Origin: Delphinapterus leucas
Lineage: Eukaryota; Chordata; Mammalia; Artiodactyla; Monodontidae
Reading direction: 5' to 3'
DNA: 64,000 nt
NCBI RefSeq assembly: GCF_002288925.2
Contig: NW_022098069.1
Coordinates: 80,300,608-80,364,607, forward strand
The translations under genes and the position numbers were made by a program. Every line of letters starts with the position of its first letter. The stretch's first letter is position 1. The notes under the pieces are model-generated. The model was given only the letters and a program-made list of their open reading frames with translations. It was not told the DNA's origin and did not search any database. Positions 45,363 to 57,000 of the stretch are shown piece after piece.

Positions 45363-46247
45363 ATGAGAAGACAGAGAAAAATACAGCAGATGAAGGAGCA
45401 AGGTAAAAACTCACCAGACCAAACAAATGAAGAGGAAATAGGCAGTCTACCTGGAAAAGAATTCAGAGTAATGATAGTAAACATGATGCAAAATCTTGGA
45501 ACTAGAATGGAGAAAATACAAGAAACGTTTAACAAGGACCTAGAAGAACTAAAGAGCAAACAAACAATGATGAACAACACAATAAATGAAATTTAAAATT
45601 CTCTAGAAGGAATCAATAGCAGAATAGCTGAGGCAGAAGAACGGATAAGTGACCTCGAAGATAAAACAGGGGAAATAACTACCACAGAGCAGAATAAAGA
45701 AAAAGGAATGAAAAGAACTGACGATGGTTTCAGAGACGAATGGGACATTAAACACACCAACATTCGAATTATAGGGGTTGCAGAAGAAGAAGAGAAAAAG
45801 GGAATGAGAAAATATTTGAAGAGGTTATAGTTGAAAACTTCCCTAATATGGGAAAGGAAATAGTTAGTCAAGTCCACGAAGCACAGAGTTCCATAAAGGA
45901 GAAATCCAAGGAGAAACATGACAAAACACATATTAATAGAACTATCAAAAATTAAACACAAAGAAAAAATACTAAAAGCAGCAAGGGAGAAACAACAAAT
46001 AACATACAAGGGAATGCCCATAAGGTGAACAGCTGAACTTTCAGCAGAAAATCTGCAAACCAGAAGGGAGTGGCAGGACATATTTAAAGTGATGAAATGG
46101 AAAAACCTACAACCAAGATTACTCTACTCAGCAAGGATCTTATTCAGCTTTGAGGGAGAAATTAAAACCTTTACAGACAAACAAAAGCTAAGAGAATTCA
46201 GCACCACCAATCCAGCTTTACAACAAATGTTAAAGGAACTTCTCTAG
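45363..46247 (+). pseudogene. L1 ORF1p pseudogene
   Basis: ORF1p is the trimeric RNA-binding chaperone of L1. The start ATG at 45363 opens with MRRQRKIQQMKEQGK, typical of the family. A coiled-coil-type region (MEKIQETFNKDLEELKSK) follows. Codon 78 is TAA (45594-45596), where relatives have Lys. The frame continues to about 45800 (RRM-type 'HTNIRIIGVAEEEE'), where a small indel near 45805 shifts frame. The C-terminal region ends at TAG 46245-46247. Length would be about 290-295 residues if intact. Not functional as read. Confidence 0.88.
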
Positions 46248-46305
46248 GCAGGAAACACAGGAGAAGGAAAAGACTTACCATAACAAACCAAAAACAATTA
46301 AGAAA

Positions 46306-49300
46306 ATGGTAATAGGAACATACATACTGACAACTACCTTAAATGTAAATGGATTATATGCTCCAACGAAAAGACACAGACTGGCTGAATGGATAAAAAA
46401 CCAACAGCCATATATATGCTGTCTAAAAGAGACCCACTTCAGACCGAGGGACACATACAGACTGAAAGTGAGGGGATGGAAAAAGATATTCCATACAAAT
46501 GGAAATCAAAAGAAAGCTGGAGGAGCAATTCTCATATCAGACAAAATAGAATTTAAAATAAAGACTCTTACAAGTGTCAAAAAAAGACACTACGCAATGA
46601 TCAGGGGATCAATCCAAGAAGAATATATAACAACTGTAAATATTTATGCACCCAACATAAGAGCAGCTCAATTCATAAGGCAAATGCTAACAGCCGTAAA
46701 AGTGGAAGTTGACAGTAACAATCATAGTAGGGGATTTTAACACCCCACTTTCACCAATGGACAGATCATCCAAAATGAAAATAAATAAGGAAACACAAGC
46801 TTTAAATGATACATTAAGCAAGATGGACTTAATTAATATTTATAGGACATTCCATCCAAAAACAACAGAATACACTTTCTTCTCAAGTGCTCACGGAACA
46901 TTCTCCAGGAAAGATTATATCTTGGATCACAAATCAAGCCTTGGTAAATTTAAGAAAACTGACATCATATCAAGTATCTTTTCCAACAACAACCCTATGA
47001 GACTAGATATAAATTACAGGAAAAAATCTGTGAAAAATAAAAACACATGGAGGCTAAATAATACACTATTAAATAACCAAGATACCACTGAAGAAATCAA
47101 AAAGGAAATCAAGAAATATCTAGAAACAAATGACAATGAAAACACAACCCAAAACCTATGGGATGCAGCAAAAGCAGGTCTAAGAGGGAAGCTTATAGCA
47201 ATACAATCCTACCTCAAGAAACAAGAAACATCTCAATTAAACAACCTAAACTTACACCTAAAGCAATTAGAGAAAGAAGAACAAAAAACCCCCAAAGTTA
47301 CAGAAGGAAAGAAATTAAAGATCAGATCAGAAATAAATGAAAAAGAAATGAAGGAAACAATAGCAAAGATCAATAAAACTAAAAGCTGGTTCTTTGAGAA
47401 CATAAACAAAATTGATAAACCATTAGCCAGACTCAGCAAGAAAAAAAGAGAGAAAACTAAAATCAATACAATTAGAAATGAAAAAGGAAAAGTCAAAACT
47501 GACACTACAGAAATACAATGGATCATGAGACATTACTACAAGCAACTATATGCCAATAAAATGGACAACCTGGAAGAAATGGACAAATTCTTAGAAAAGC
47601 ACAACCTGCCGAGACTGAACCAGGAAGAAATAGAAAATATAAACAGACCAATCACAAGCACTGAAATTGAGACTGTGATTAAGAATCGTCCAACCAACAA
47701 AAGCTCAGGACCAGACGGCTTCACAGGCGAATTCTATCAAACATTTAGAGAAGAGCTAACACCTATCCTTCTCAAACTCTTCCAAAATATAGCAGAGGGA
47801 GGAACACTCCCAAACTCATTCTACAAGGCCACTATCACGCTGATACCAAAACCAGACAAAGATGCCACAAAGAAAGAAAACTACAGGCCAATATCACTGA
47901 TGAACATAGGTGCAAAAATCCACAGCAAAACACTAGCAAACAGAATCCAACAGCACATTAAAAGGATCATACACCATAATCAAGTGGGGTTTATCCCAGG
48001 AATGTAAGGATTCTTCAATATATGCAAATCAATCCATGTGATAAACCATATTAACAAAATGAAGGAGAAAAACCATATGATCATCTCAATAGATGCAGAA
48101 AAAGCTTTCTACAAAATTCAACACCTATTTAAGATAAAAACTCTCCAGAAAATAGGCATAGAGGGAACTTACCTCAATGTAATAAAGGCCATATATGACA
48201 AACCTACAGCCAACATCGTCCTCAACTGTGAAAAACTGAAACAATTTCCACTAAGTTCAGGAACAAGACAAGGTTGTCCACTCTCACCACGATTATTCAA
48301 CATAGTTTTGGAATTTTAGCCACAGCAATCAGAGAAGAAAAAGAAATAAAAGGAATCCAAATCAGAAAAGAAGTAAAGCTGTCTTTGCAGATGACATGAT
48401 ATTATACGTAGAGAATCCTAAAGATGCTACCAGAAAACTAGTAGAGCTAATCAATGAATTTGGTAAAATAGTAGGATTTAAAATTAATTCCCAGAAATCT
48501 CTTGCATTCCTATACACTAATGATGAAAAATCTGAAAGAGAAATTAATGAAACACTCCCATTTACCACTGCAACAAAAAGAATAAAATACCTAGGAATAA
48601 ACCTACCTAAGGAGACAAGAGACCTGTATGCAGAAAACTATAAGACACTGATAAAAGAAATTTAAGATGATACAGATGGAGAGATATATCATCTTCTTGG
48701 ATTGGAAGAATCAACAATGTGAAAATGACTATACTACCCAAAGCAATCTACAGATTCAATGCAATCCCTATCAAACTACCAATGGCGTTTTTCACAGAAC
48801 TACAACAAAAAATTTCACAATTTGTGTGGAAACACAAAAGACACCAAATATCCAAAGTAATCTTGGGAAAGAAAAATGGAGCTGGAGGAATCTGGCTCCT
48901 GGACTTCAGACTATACTACAAAGCTACAGTAATCAAGACAGAATGGTACTGGCACAAAAACAGAAATACAGATCAATGGAACAGGATAAAAAGTCCAGAG
49001 ATAAACCCACGCACATATGGTCACGTTATATTTGATAAAGGGGGCAAGAATAGACAATGGAGAAAAGACAACCTCTTCAATAAGTGGTGCTGGGAAAACT
49101 GGACAGCTACATGTAAAAGAATGAAATGAGAACACTCCCTAACACCATACACAAAAATAAACTCAAAATGGATTAAAGACCTAAATGTAAAGCCAGACAC
49201 TATAAAACTCTTAGAGGAAAACATAGGCAGAACACTCTATGACATAAATCACAGCAAGATCCTTTTTGACCCACCTTCTAGAGAAATGGAAATAAAAACA

Positions 49301-50099
49301 AAAATAAACAAATGGAACCTAATGAAGCTTAAAAGCTTTTGCACAGCAAAGGAAACCATAAACAAGACGAAAAGACAATGCTCAGAATGGGAGAAAATAT
49401 TTGCAAATTAAGCAACTGACAAAGGATTAATCTCCAAATTTTACAAGCAGCTCATGCAGCTCAATATCAAAAAAACAAACAACCCAATCCAAAAATAGGC
49501 AGAAGACCTAAACAGACATTTCTCCAAATAAGATATACAGATTGCCAACAAACACATGAAAAGATGCTCAACATCACTATCATTAGAGAAATGCAAATCA
49601 AAACTACAATGAGGTATCACCTCACACCGGTCAGAATGGCCATCATTAAAAAATCTACAAACAATAAATGTTGGAGAGGGTGTGGAGAAAAGGAAACCCT
49701 CTTGCACTGTTGGTTGGAATGTAAATTGATTCAGCCACTATGGAGAACAGTATGGAGGTTCCTTAAAAAACTAAAAATAGAACTACCAGATGACCCAGCA
49801 ATCCCACTACTGGGCCTATACCCTGAGAAAACCATAATTCAAAAATAGTCATGTACCACACTATTCATTGCAGCTGTATCTACAATAGCCAGGACATGGA
49901 AGCAACCTAAGTGTCCATCGACAGATGAATGGATAAAGAAGATGTGGTACATATATACAATGGAATATTACTCAGCCATAAAAAGGAACGAAATTGAGTT
50001 ATTTGTAGTGAGGTGGATGGACCTAGAGACTGTCATACAGAGTGAAGTCAGAAAGAGAAAAACAAACATGGTCTGCTAACTCATATACATGGAATCTAA
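46306..50099 (+). pseudogene. L1 ORF2p pseudogene (endonuclease, reverse transcriptase, Cys-rich)
   Basis: ORF2p nicks target DNA and copies L1 RNA there. ATG 46306. The endonuclease domain has NVNGL near the start, KETHF at the catalytic Glu site (relatives have QETHL), and [14 protein letters not shown] with the catalytic Asp-Asn. Reverse transcriptase: [23 protein letters not shown] (motif A), [10 protein letters not shown] (motif B) and FADDM at about 48385-48399 (motif C). C-terminal Cys motif: [18 protein letters not shown]. Lesions: frameshift near 46710-46735, TAA 48005-48007 (relatives Gln), frameshift near 48311, small deletion before FADDM, TAA 48663-48665, TGA 49127-49129, TAA 49409-49411, TAG 49496-49498, one-base deletion near 49580, and TAG 49846-49848. 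Normal length is about 1,275 residues. Confidence 0.93.
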
Positions 50100-50473
50100 A
50101 AAAAAAAAAAAGTTCTGAAGAACATACAGGCAAGAAAGGAATAAAGATGCAGACGTAGAGAATGGACTTGAGGACACAGGGAGGAGGAAGGGTAAGCTGG
50201 GACGAAGTGAGAGTTTCATGAACTTATATATACTACCAAATGTATAATAGATAGCTAGTGGGAAGCAGCTGCATAGCACAGGGAAATCAGCTTGCTGCTT
50301 CGTGACCACCTAGAGGGGTGGGATAGGGAGGGTAGGAGGGAGATGCAAGAGGGAGGAGATATGGGGATATGTGTATACGTATAGGTGATTCACTCTGTTA
50401 TAAAGCAGAAACTAACACACCATTGTAAAGCAATTATACTCTAATAAAGATGTTAAAAAAAATTTTTTTTAAG
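50100..50473 (+). other. L1 3' UTR and tail
   Basis: Contains the A run after the ORF2 end (50098-50111), a G-rich stretch typical of L1 3' UTRs ('ggggtgggatagggagggta', 50315-50334), and the 3' end with AATAAA near 50443. A short 'aaaaaaaatttttttt' palindrome-like tail precedes the target duplication. Confidence 0.85.
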
Positions 50474-50650
50474 TAAATAAGTCATGGGGGTGTAATGCAT
50501 AGTATAGGGAATACAGTCAGTAATATTGTAATAACTTTGTGCAATGACAGATGGTAACTAGAATACCATGGTGATTATTTTATAATATATATAAATATTG
50601 AATCATTATGTTATACACCTGAAACTTAAATTAAAATAAAAGCATAATTG

Positions 50651-51594
50651 GAATTTTCCCAGAGAAGAGTGTGGAATATTTTCTCCAATTCAGTTTTAGC
50701 ATGACATAACATTAATGCCTAGTCATAATTAATCAATTATCCAATCAGAAATTATTTATGAGGCAAGATGCTATTGTAACAAATGAAAGGTAAGGTGTTG
50801 GAGTCTGGAAGATTTGGTTTTAAGATCCATCTTTGGCACTTTTCAATTATGCAAATTTCAGCAATTGGTTTAAACTCTTTATGCTTAAATTTTAATCAGC
50901 CATCAGATGATTTCAATCCAAAACAAATGATTTCATCTGAAACAAATTGTGGCCTGTGGAAGACAATTCTCAGCAATAGAGTCTAGATAGGAATAAAATG
51001 CTTTCTCTCATCATATTGTTCTTAGGGTCTTACTTTTTTCAAGAGGAAGAAGAAAAGAGAAAAGTGAAAATCACCGATATTAAGTGAATTAGATGGTCAT
51101 CTAGGATCATGTCCACTTTTGTTAGCTAGGATTGGTCCAGCCATGAATGTTTACCTTGCTTTCCCCTTTTCCCCTTTACTGCTAGACACCCTTGAACTAA
51201 CTGAGATGGTTTTCTCATAATATGAGTAGGAGGTCTCTTCTGGAAACTTCAAATCAAATGAAAATATCATTATCACACTAGGTAAAAATATCTTGCATTT
51301 ACTACTGAATTCCTACTGGATCACTTGAAACAAGCAATAACCATAAAAATTTGCAGCAGAATCATACTTAATATCATGTAGGTATGAAGGAAGCAAATTC
51401 CTACCATCTAAATCCCAGAATCACTGCACCTTCCTAGGCTGGATATATGATTAACCTGTTCACATTTATTTTAGGATGTCCAATGACTCACTCTATTTTC
51501 CTCTACAATGATGCTGGGTTTGTTTGTTTGTTGGGAATACCTGTATTAGAAATTGCAACTGTGGAATAAAAGAGAGTTTTCTGATCCTCACTCT

Positions 51595-51596
<2 letters not shown>
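50651..51596. other. Unassigned sequence
   Basis: No repeat or gene recognised to the right of the nested L1s. Confidence 0.4.

Positions 51597-51630
<34 letters not shown>
51597..51630 (+). repeat. (AC)17 microsatellite
   Basis: Uninterrupted AC dinucleotides, likely length-variable. Open frames on both strands across it (Thr-His and Val-Cys runs) are not genes. Confidence 0.97.
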
Positions 51631-51633
<3 letters not shown>

Positions 51634-52220
51634 GGGAATTCGAAAGCATACGCCATCAAATACATCACAGACGTTTTTATTACAGAAAAAAAATATACAA
51701 CAAAACACAGGAACTCTGCCATTTGAAAATGTTCCAGAATTGCACAAAAACTCCCTGCTAATATCACCTTCTAAAGCTTCTGACACCTTTCTGATTGTTG
51801 GGTCAAGCTACCAATCTCTTATCTGCTCTTCATATTATTAGGCTCCCCATTTTAATGAAGTCTTTTCTTTCTCCACAAACATTTCAAGACAGGCCTGGCC
51901 TCCACAATCATTCCCCCAATAGTCTTAATATAACCCGTGGACATGGAAAGGAGTATATGTTAATAAACAGCACAGTAGCATAGCAAGAAGGTGGTACCAT
52001 CCTGTAAACATGCCTAAATGTGTGTCAGTCCATGTATACTAGTAGATCCTTGTTTCTTTTACATTTACTTTGCAGAGAAATACTGAAATTTTTGTAGATA
52101 ACTAGAAAATATTGACTTGGTAAGTTCAAGGGCCCTAATTTTAGACCACTTGTTCAGGATAGGAATTATATCCAGGAAAATTACATACTTGGCAGAATTC
52201 CATTCATTAAGACCTATTAA
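51631..52220. other. Unassigned sequence
   Basis: Nothing recognised. Confidence 0.4.
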
Positions 52221-52232
52221 AAATAAAGCATA

Positions 52233-52437
52233 GGGGGTTTCCCTGGTGGCGCAGTGGTTGAGAGTCCGCCTGCCGATGCAGGGGACGCGGGTTCGTGCCC
52301 TGGTCCGGGAAGATCCCACATGCTGTGGAGCGGCTGGGCCCGTGAGCCATGGCCGCTGAGCCTGCGCTTCTGGAGCCTGTGCTCTGCAATTGGAGAGGCC
52401 ACAACAGTGAGAGGCCCGCATACCACAAAAAATAAAT
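52233..52437 (+). mobile_element. CHR-type SINE, short cetacean form
   Basis: Forward copy with a short (aaat)n tail. The perfect 12-bp duplication 'aaataaagcata' is at 52221-52232 and 52438-52449. Its minus strand gives the long open frames at 52065-52499. Confidence 0.95.
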
Positions 52438-52499
52438 AAATAAAGCATAAAGGACACAAGCTCCAACCCCCAAAATCTATACCATTGTAAAAAGTTCAA

Positions 52500-52860
52500 G
52501 GAAACTTGCTGTCAAAAGAGAACCCAAAACACAGTGGCTTTAATATGATGGCAATGTATTATTCTCTTAGGTAACAGGCTCAATATGAGTGGTCCATGTT
52601 GGCAGAGTGGCATGGCTGTCCTCTATATATAACTTCTGAGTATATTCCATCCATCACTGTTTCCAGGTAATAGAAGGGGCAAAGAAAGTAAATGAAGAAT
52701 AAGCAATTTCCTTTCAAGTATGTGGCATGTTAACAACATACATCACTTCTGCTCATATTCCTTTTTCGACAAATTAGCCACATGGCTGATTCCAGCTGCA
52801 TGGGAGGAAGGGAAATGTAAACCATATTTGTATGGCTATGTGCTATGCTAACATATAGGG
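52500..52860. repeat. Possible ancient LTR-like repeat
   Basis: 'aacccaaaacacagtggctt', 'tcttaggtaacaggctcaat', 'acatacatcacttctgctca' and 'agccacatggctgattccag' resemble a common old mammalian repeat of LTR type, but I cannot name the family. Diverged, no ends found. Confidence 0.3.
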
Positions 52861-53237
52861 GTTCTGCTTCCAAAAGAAGGAAGGCATGAAATGATACAGA
52901 GGATATTTAGCTTTCTCTGAAATACTCACCATACTTAGACACGCTACTTGCTCTCAGAGTTTAGAAAAAGTATATATATGTTTGTTTATGCATGTGTGGT
53001 GCACATGTGTATCTCTATGTATGTGAGAGTTTCTATTATCTTTATTATAGACTTGACCCTAAATGTAATAAATTGAAAAAAATCATATCTTCATTTCTCT
53101 CTCTACGTAATATGAGATGACTTAGTCTGTGTTCCCTGGAAACAAATTCTGAAAAAGGTGTTTGGGCAGAGGAGGTTATTGGGAAGTGCCCTCAGAAACA
53201 ACCACTGTACGGGAGAGAGGAAGGATTGGGCAGAAAT
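52861..53237. other. Unassigned sequence, possibly part of an old repeat
   Basis: The part from about 53105 to 53237 ('tgtgttccctggaaacaaat', 'gttattgggaagtgccctc') continues, after the L1 insertion, at 54932 ('gatgtggtgccataggaagc'). Both may belong to one old repeat. Confidence 0.35.
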
Positions 53238-53251
53238 AAAATTGACCTGTG

Positions 53252-54570
53252 TCACCTTATCTTTGAAAAAGGAGGCAAGAGTATACAGTGGAGAAAAGAC
53301 AGCCTCTTCAATAAGTGGTGCTGGGGGGCTTCCCTGGTGACGTAGTGGTTGAGAGTCCGCCTGCCGATGCAGGGGACACGGGTTCGTGCCCCGGTCTGGG
53401 AAGATCCCACATGCCGCGGAGCGACTAGGCCCATGAGCCATGGCTGCTGAGCCTGCGTGTCCGGAGCCTGTGCTCTGCAATGGGAGAGGCCACAATGGTG
53501 AGAGGCCCGCGTACCGCAAAATAAATAAATAAATAAATAAATAAGTGGTGCTGGGAAAACTGGACAGCTACATGTAAAAGAATGAAATGAGAACACTCCC
53601 TAACACCATACACAAAAATAAACTCAAAATGGATTAAAGACCTAAATGTAAGGCCAGACACTATAAAACTCTTAGAGGAAAACATAGGCAGAACACTCTA
53701 TGACATAAATCACAGCAATATCCTTTTTGACCCACCTTCTAGAGAAATGGAAATAAAAACAAAAATAAACAAATGGGACCTAATGAAAATTAAAAGCTTT
53801 TGCACAGCAAAGGAAACCATAAACAAGACGAAAAGACAATGCTCAGAATGGGAGAAAATATTTGCAAATGAAGCAACTGACAAAGGATTAATCTCCAAAA
53901 TATACAAGCAGCTCATGCAGCTTAATATCAAAAAAACAAACAACCCAATCTAAAAATGGGCAGAAGACCTAAACAGACATTTCTCCAAAGAAGATACACA
54001 GATTGCCAACAAACACATGAAAAGATGCTCAACATCACTATCATTAGAGAAATGCAAATCAAAACTACAATGAGGTATCACCTCACACTGGTCAGAATGG
54101 CCATCATTAAAAAATCTACAAACAATAAATGTTGGAGAGGGTGTGGAGAAAAGGGAACCCTCCTGCACTGTTGGTGGGATTATAAATTGATATAGTCACT
54201 ATGGAGAACAGTATGGAGGTTCCTTAAAAAACTAAAAATAGAACTACCAGATGACCCAGCAATCCCACTACTGGGCATATACCCTGAGAAAACCATAATT
54301 CAGAAATAGTCATGTACCACAGTGTTCATTGCAGCTCTATTTACAGTAGCCAGGACATGGAAGCAACCTAAGTGTCCATCGACAGATGAATGGATAAAGA
54401 AGATGTGGCACATATATACAATGGAATATTACTCAGCCATAAAAAGAAACAAAATTGAGTTATTTGTAGTGAGGTGGATGGACCTAGAGACTGTCATACA
54501 GAGTAAAATAAGTCAGAAAGAGAAAAACAAATACTGTATGCTAACACATATATATGGATCTAAAAAATAA
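53252..54570 (+). pseudogene. L1 ORF2 C-terminal remnant, SINE-interrupted
   Basis: Covers the ORF2 region after the reverse transcriptase to the end. It has TGA in 'gaatgaaatgagaac' (53581-53595), shared with the full-length L1 copy. A one-base deletion near 54045 ('catcactatcatt') is shared with both other copies that cover this point. CAG-to-TAG in 'gatatagtcac' (54194-54196) is shared with the minus-strand copy. TAG at 54307-54309 is shared with the full-length copy. The Cys-rich motif reads [18 protein letters not shown], so the last Cys is replaced by Tyr. Confidence 0.9.
53326..53539 (+). mobile_element. CHR-type SINE inserted in an L1
   Basis: Short-form copy with an (aaat)n tail. 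The 16-bp duplication 'aataagtggtgctggg' is at 53310-53325 and 53540-53555. The duplicated sequence is L1 ORF2, which proves insertion into an existing L1. Head reads 'ggcttccctggtgacgtagt', with two CpG-type changes in the box A region. Confidence 0.97.
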
Positions 54571-54931
54571 TAATAATAAGGTTCTGAAGAACCTAGCGGC
54601 AGGACAGGAATAAAGACACAGACGTAGAGAATGGATTTAAGGGCATGGGGAGGGGGAAGGGTAAACTGGGACGAAGTGAGAGAGTAACATTGACATACTA
54701 CCAAATGTAAAAGAGATAGCTAGTGGGAAGCAGCTGCATAGCACAGGGAGATTAGCTTGGTGCTTTGCGGCCACCTAGAGGGGTGGGATAAGGAGGGTGG
54801 GAGGGAGATGCAAGAGGGAGGGGATATATGTATGCATATAGCTGATTCACTTTGTTATACAGCAGAAACTAACATAACATTGTAAAGCAATTATACTCCA
54901 ATAAAGATGCTAAAAAAAAAATTGACCTGCG

Positions 54932-55124
54932 ATGTGGTGCCATAGGAAGCCAACCCCATTGGAAGCTTTGAAACTAAGATGGTCCTACAGAGTCTTCTTA
55001 CCTGAGACAGGGGGCTGCACTTTTGAACCCCATATCAACCAAACATTGGATGTGGGTAATCCCCCAGGGAGATGCATACCATGGCCAAGTCAGCTCCCTG
55101 TGGGGAAAATTAATTTCTATAAAG
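54932..55124. other. Unassigned, possibly an old repeat continuing from 53237
   Basis: Less AT-rich than its surroundings, with blocks such as 'gagacagggggctgcacttt'. Family unknown. Confidence 0.35.
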
Positions 55125-55475
55125 TGTGTCTTAGTCACTATGGGCAAATCTAACAAAGTACCATAGACTGGGTAGCTTATGAAAAGCAGAAATTTATTTC
55201 TTACTGTTCTAGAGGTTGGAAATATGACATCAGGGTGAGGGTCCTATTTGTGGTTGAGAGTGCCACCATCCTCCCATGGTGGAGAGCAGAGAGGGAAAGC
55301 AAGCTCTCTCACTACTCTTAAAAGGGCACTAATCTCATGAGAGCCATCCTCATGACCTCATCTAATCCTAATTGCCTCTCAAAGGCTCCACCTCATAATA
55401 CCATCACACTGGGGAGTTGGGTTTCAACGTGGGAATTTTGGAATGGGACACAAACATTCAGTCTATTGACTTTGA
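55125..55475 (-). repeat. MaLR-like LTR remnant (ERVL-MaLR class)
   Basis: Plus-strand blocks 'aacaaagtaccatagactgg', 'agaaatttatttcttactgt', 'tctagaggttggaaatatga', 'atctaatcctaattgcctct' and 'cacaaacattcagtctattg' are the reverse of a MaLR-type LTR. Non-coding. Subfamily (MST or MLT type) not resolved. Confidence 0.6.
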
Positions 55476-55694
55476 ACCATCAGCCACCAACCTTCCTAAG
55501 AGCTGAAAAAATAAAAGTGGTTTTGGTGGAGGGGGTTGGTGAGTGCTAAATAGCCAGATGGCGAGAATTAGAGCAATATAAGAAAATGTTCCTAATTCTA
55601 AGACTAATTATATCTGAACAATTTGGATACACTGTAATGTTCCTCTTAAGCACATTTCACTGCACCTCAGATAGGAAGCAGCAAGTATGATCTT

Positions 55695-55899
55695 TTTTTT
55701 TTTTTTTGTGGTACACGGGCCTCTCACTGTTGTGGCCTCTCCCGTTGTGGAGCACAGGCTCCGGATGCACAGGCTCAGCGGCCATGGCTCACGGGCCCAG
55801 CCGCTCCGTGGCATGTGGGATCTTCCCGGACCGGGGCACGAACCCATGTTCCCTGCATCGGCAGGCGGACTCTCAACCACTGCACCACCAGGGAAGCCC
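55695..55899 (-). mobile_element. CHR-type SINE, short cetacean form
   Basis: Reverse copy with a reversed A tail (T run about 55692-55706). The perfect 15-bp duplication 'agcaagtatgatctt' is at 55680-55694 and 55900-55914. Confidence 0.96.
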
Positions 55900-55914
55900 A
55901 GCAAGTATGATCTT

Positions 55915-56904
55915 AACTCAAATAGGACAACTGACAAATCTTCAGACATTTTTCAACACTTTCATCTTTCTTCCCCAGAAAGGATGCCATTTAAATAATG
56001 CTTTGTAGAAGATTGATGTTCATATTCTTTCCCTTCCCCATGCATCCCTTTCAGGAACTTGGAGGATGACATTAGCTTATGCAAAGAGCAAAGGAAAATG
56101 TGTTCATTGGAGTTATAGCTGAGCTTTCCGTTAAGAAATTTACATTTACTCAGGGAGAACAAAGGCAAATACTTTCCTTAAAACATTCTTTGTTTCACAA
56201 GGGAGCAATGACAACCAATTACACATTAATTCCTATACATTCCTTTTGTAATGTATTTTGTTATATATTTCAGTACCCACTTTGACTGTACCTAGTATAT
56301 CTCAGAACTTGTAAATTCTGCTTTTTCTTGTATTTTCATTTGGAATTAATTTTAAAATGGAAAGAATCCGTGAATCTCTGTTTTATCTTTAAGACTATCT
56401 GTAGGAATAGCAATAACTTTCCCATTTCTTCAGTTACTGGCATAACCCCTAGAAATACCTTTAATAACAGCTGCTGTGTTATTCTCTATACTCCCCCTTC
56501 CCACCTCTATTTAATTTTTGAGCAAAAGTCATGTGTAAATATCAAAAAAAAAATATCAGAAGATGCATGTTCAAAGCAGATATATTAGGGAAACTTACAG
56601 GCAGAAGTTTGGTAAGGGCAAGTTGTCCCAAGTCTCCCATCTGTCATTATCCTATGGAGAGGTAGCTTGGCTTTATCTTCAGGAAGAGGAACTTAATTTT
56701 CTGCCACTTTGTAAATTTATAGGGGAAATGAATGTCAGCAGGGATCACCCGATCATGTTGGAAGCCCCAGAACTGGGCAGTAGAGGCTACAGCCTGTTTT
56801 CCGGCATCACTTACTGAGGGGACAGGTGCATTCATATCATCATTGGTTTCATCTTAAGGCCTTTCAACCCTCCCTGCCAAGTCAGCTCTTTTTTCCCCAG
56901 CCTA
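55915..56904. other. Unassigned sequence
   Basis: No recognised repeat or gene; frames of 84-86 codons at 56328-56588 and 56563-56817 show no domain. Confidence 0.4.
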
Positions 56905-56959
56905 TTGAAATACAATTGACATGTAATATTGTGTAAGTTTAGGGTATACTGTTAATATG

Positions 56960-57000
<41 letters not shown>

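Larger units (their letters stand above)
44725..50473 (+). mobile_element. Full-length but inactive L1 (cetartiodactyl type)
   Basis: About 5.75 kb from the canonical 5' end 'ggggagaccttcaagatggc' to the 3' end 'actctaataaagatgtt' plus an A/T tail. Target duplication 'taaataagt' at 44716-44724 and 50474-50482. Order: 5' UTR (44725-45362), ORF1, short intergenic region (46248-46305), ORF2, 3' UTR (about 50100-50455) with AATAAA. The 5' UTR would carry the internal RNA polymerase II promoter, from family knowledge. Both frames are broken, so it cannot move unaided. Confidence 0.92.
42412..50640 (+). mobile_element. Old L1, 5' end retained but internally deleted; host of a younger full-length L1
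   Basis: Target duplication 'agcataattg' is perfect at 42402-42411 and 50641-50650, defining one insertion. Its own sequence is 42412-44724 plus 50483-50640, about 2.47 kb including a SINE. It starts with an L1-type 5' end ('ggttcaagatggcagcaaag'), has a 5' UTR to about 43700, and ORF1 remnants to about 44280. It then jumps to the last ~270 bases of ORF2 and the 3' UTR. The younger L1 sits in the 3' UTR, and the 3' UTR resumes at 50483 ('catgggggtgtaatgcatag'). Confidence 0.88.
53252..54917 (+). mobile_element. 5'-truncated L1, interrupted by a SINE
   Basis: Starts inside ORF2 ('tcaccttatctttgaaaaag') and runs to the 3' end 'actccaataaagatgc' and an A tail. The duplication 'aaattgacctg' with a following t/c difference is at 53238-53248 and 54918-54928. 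Own length about 1.45 kb without the SINE. Upstream of about 53690 and downstream of about 54250 it is closest to the L1 at 44725-50473. Between those points it is closest to the L1 (-) at 60918-64000. Confidence 0.93.

Noticed and set aside
46709..48007. 432-codon frame as an active gene
   Set aside because: It is the middle part of a broken L1 ORF2, bounded by a frameshift and a nonsense codon, not a cellular gene.
51493..51841. Open frames of 97-105 codons across the AC repeat
   Set aside because: The frames stay open because the dinucleotide repeat has no stops; the Thr-His and Val-Cys runs are artefacts.
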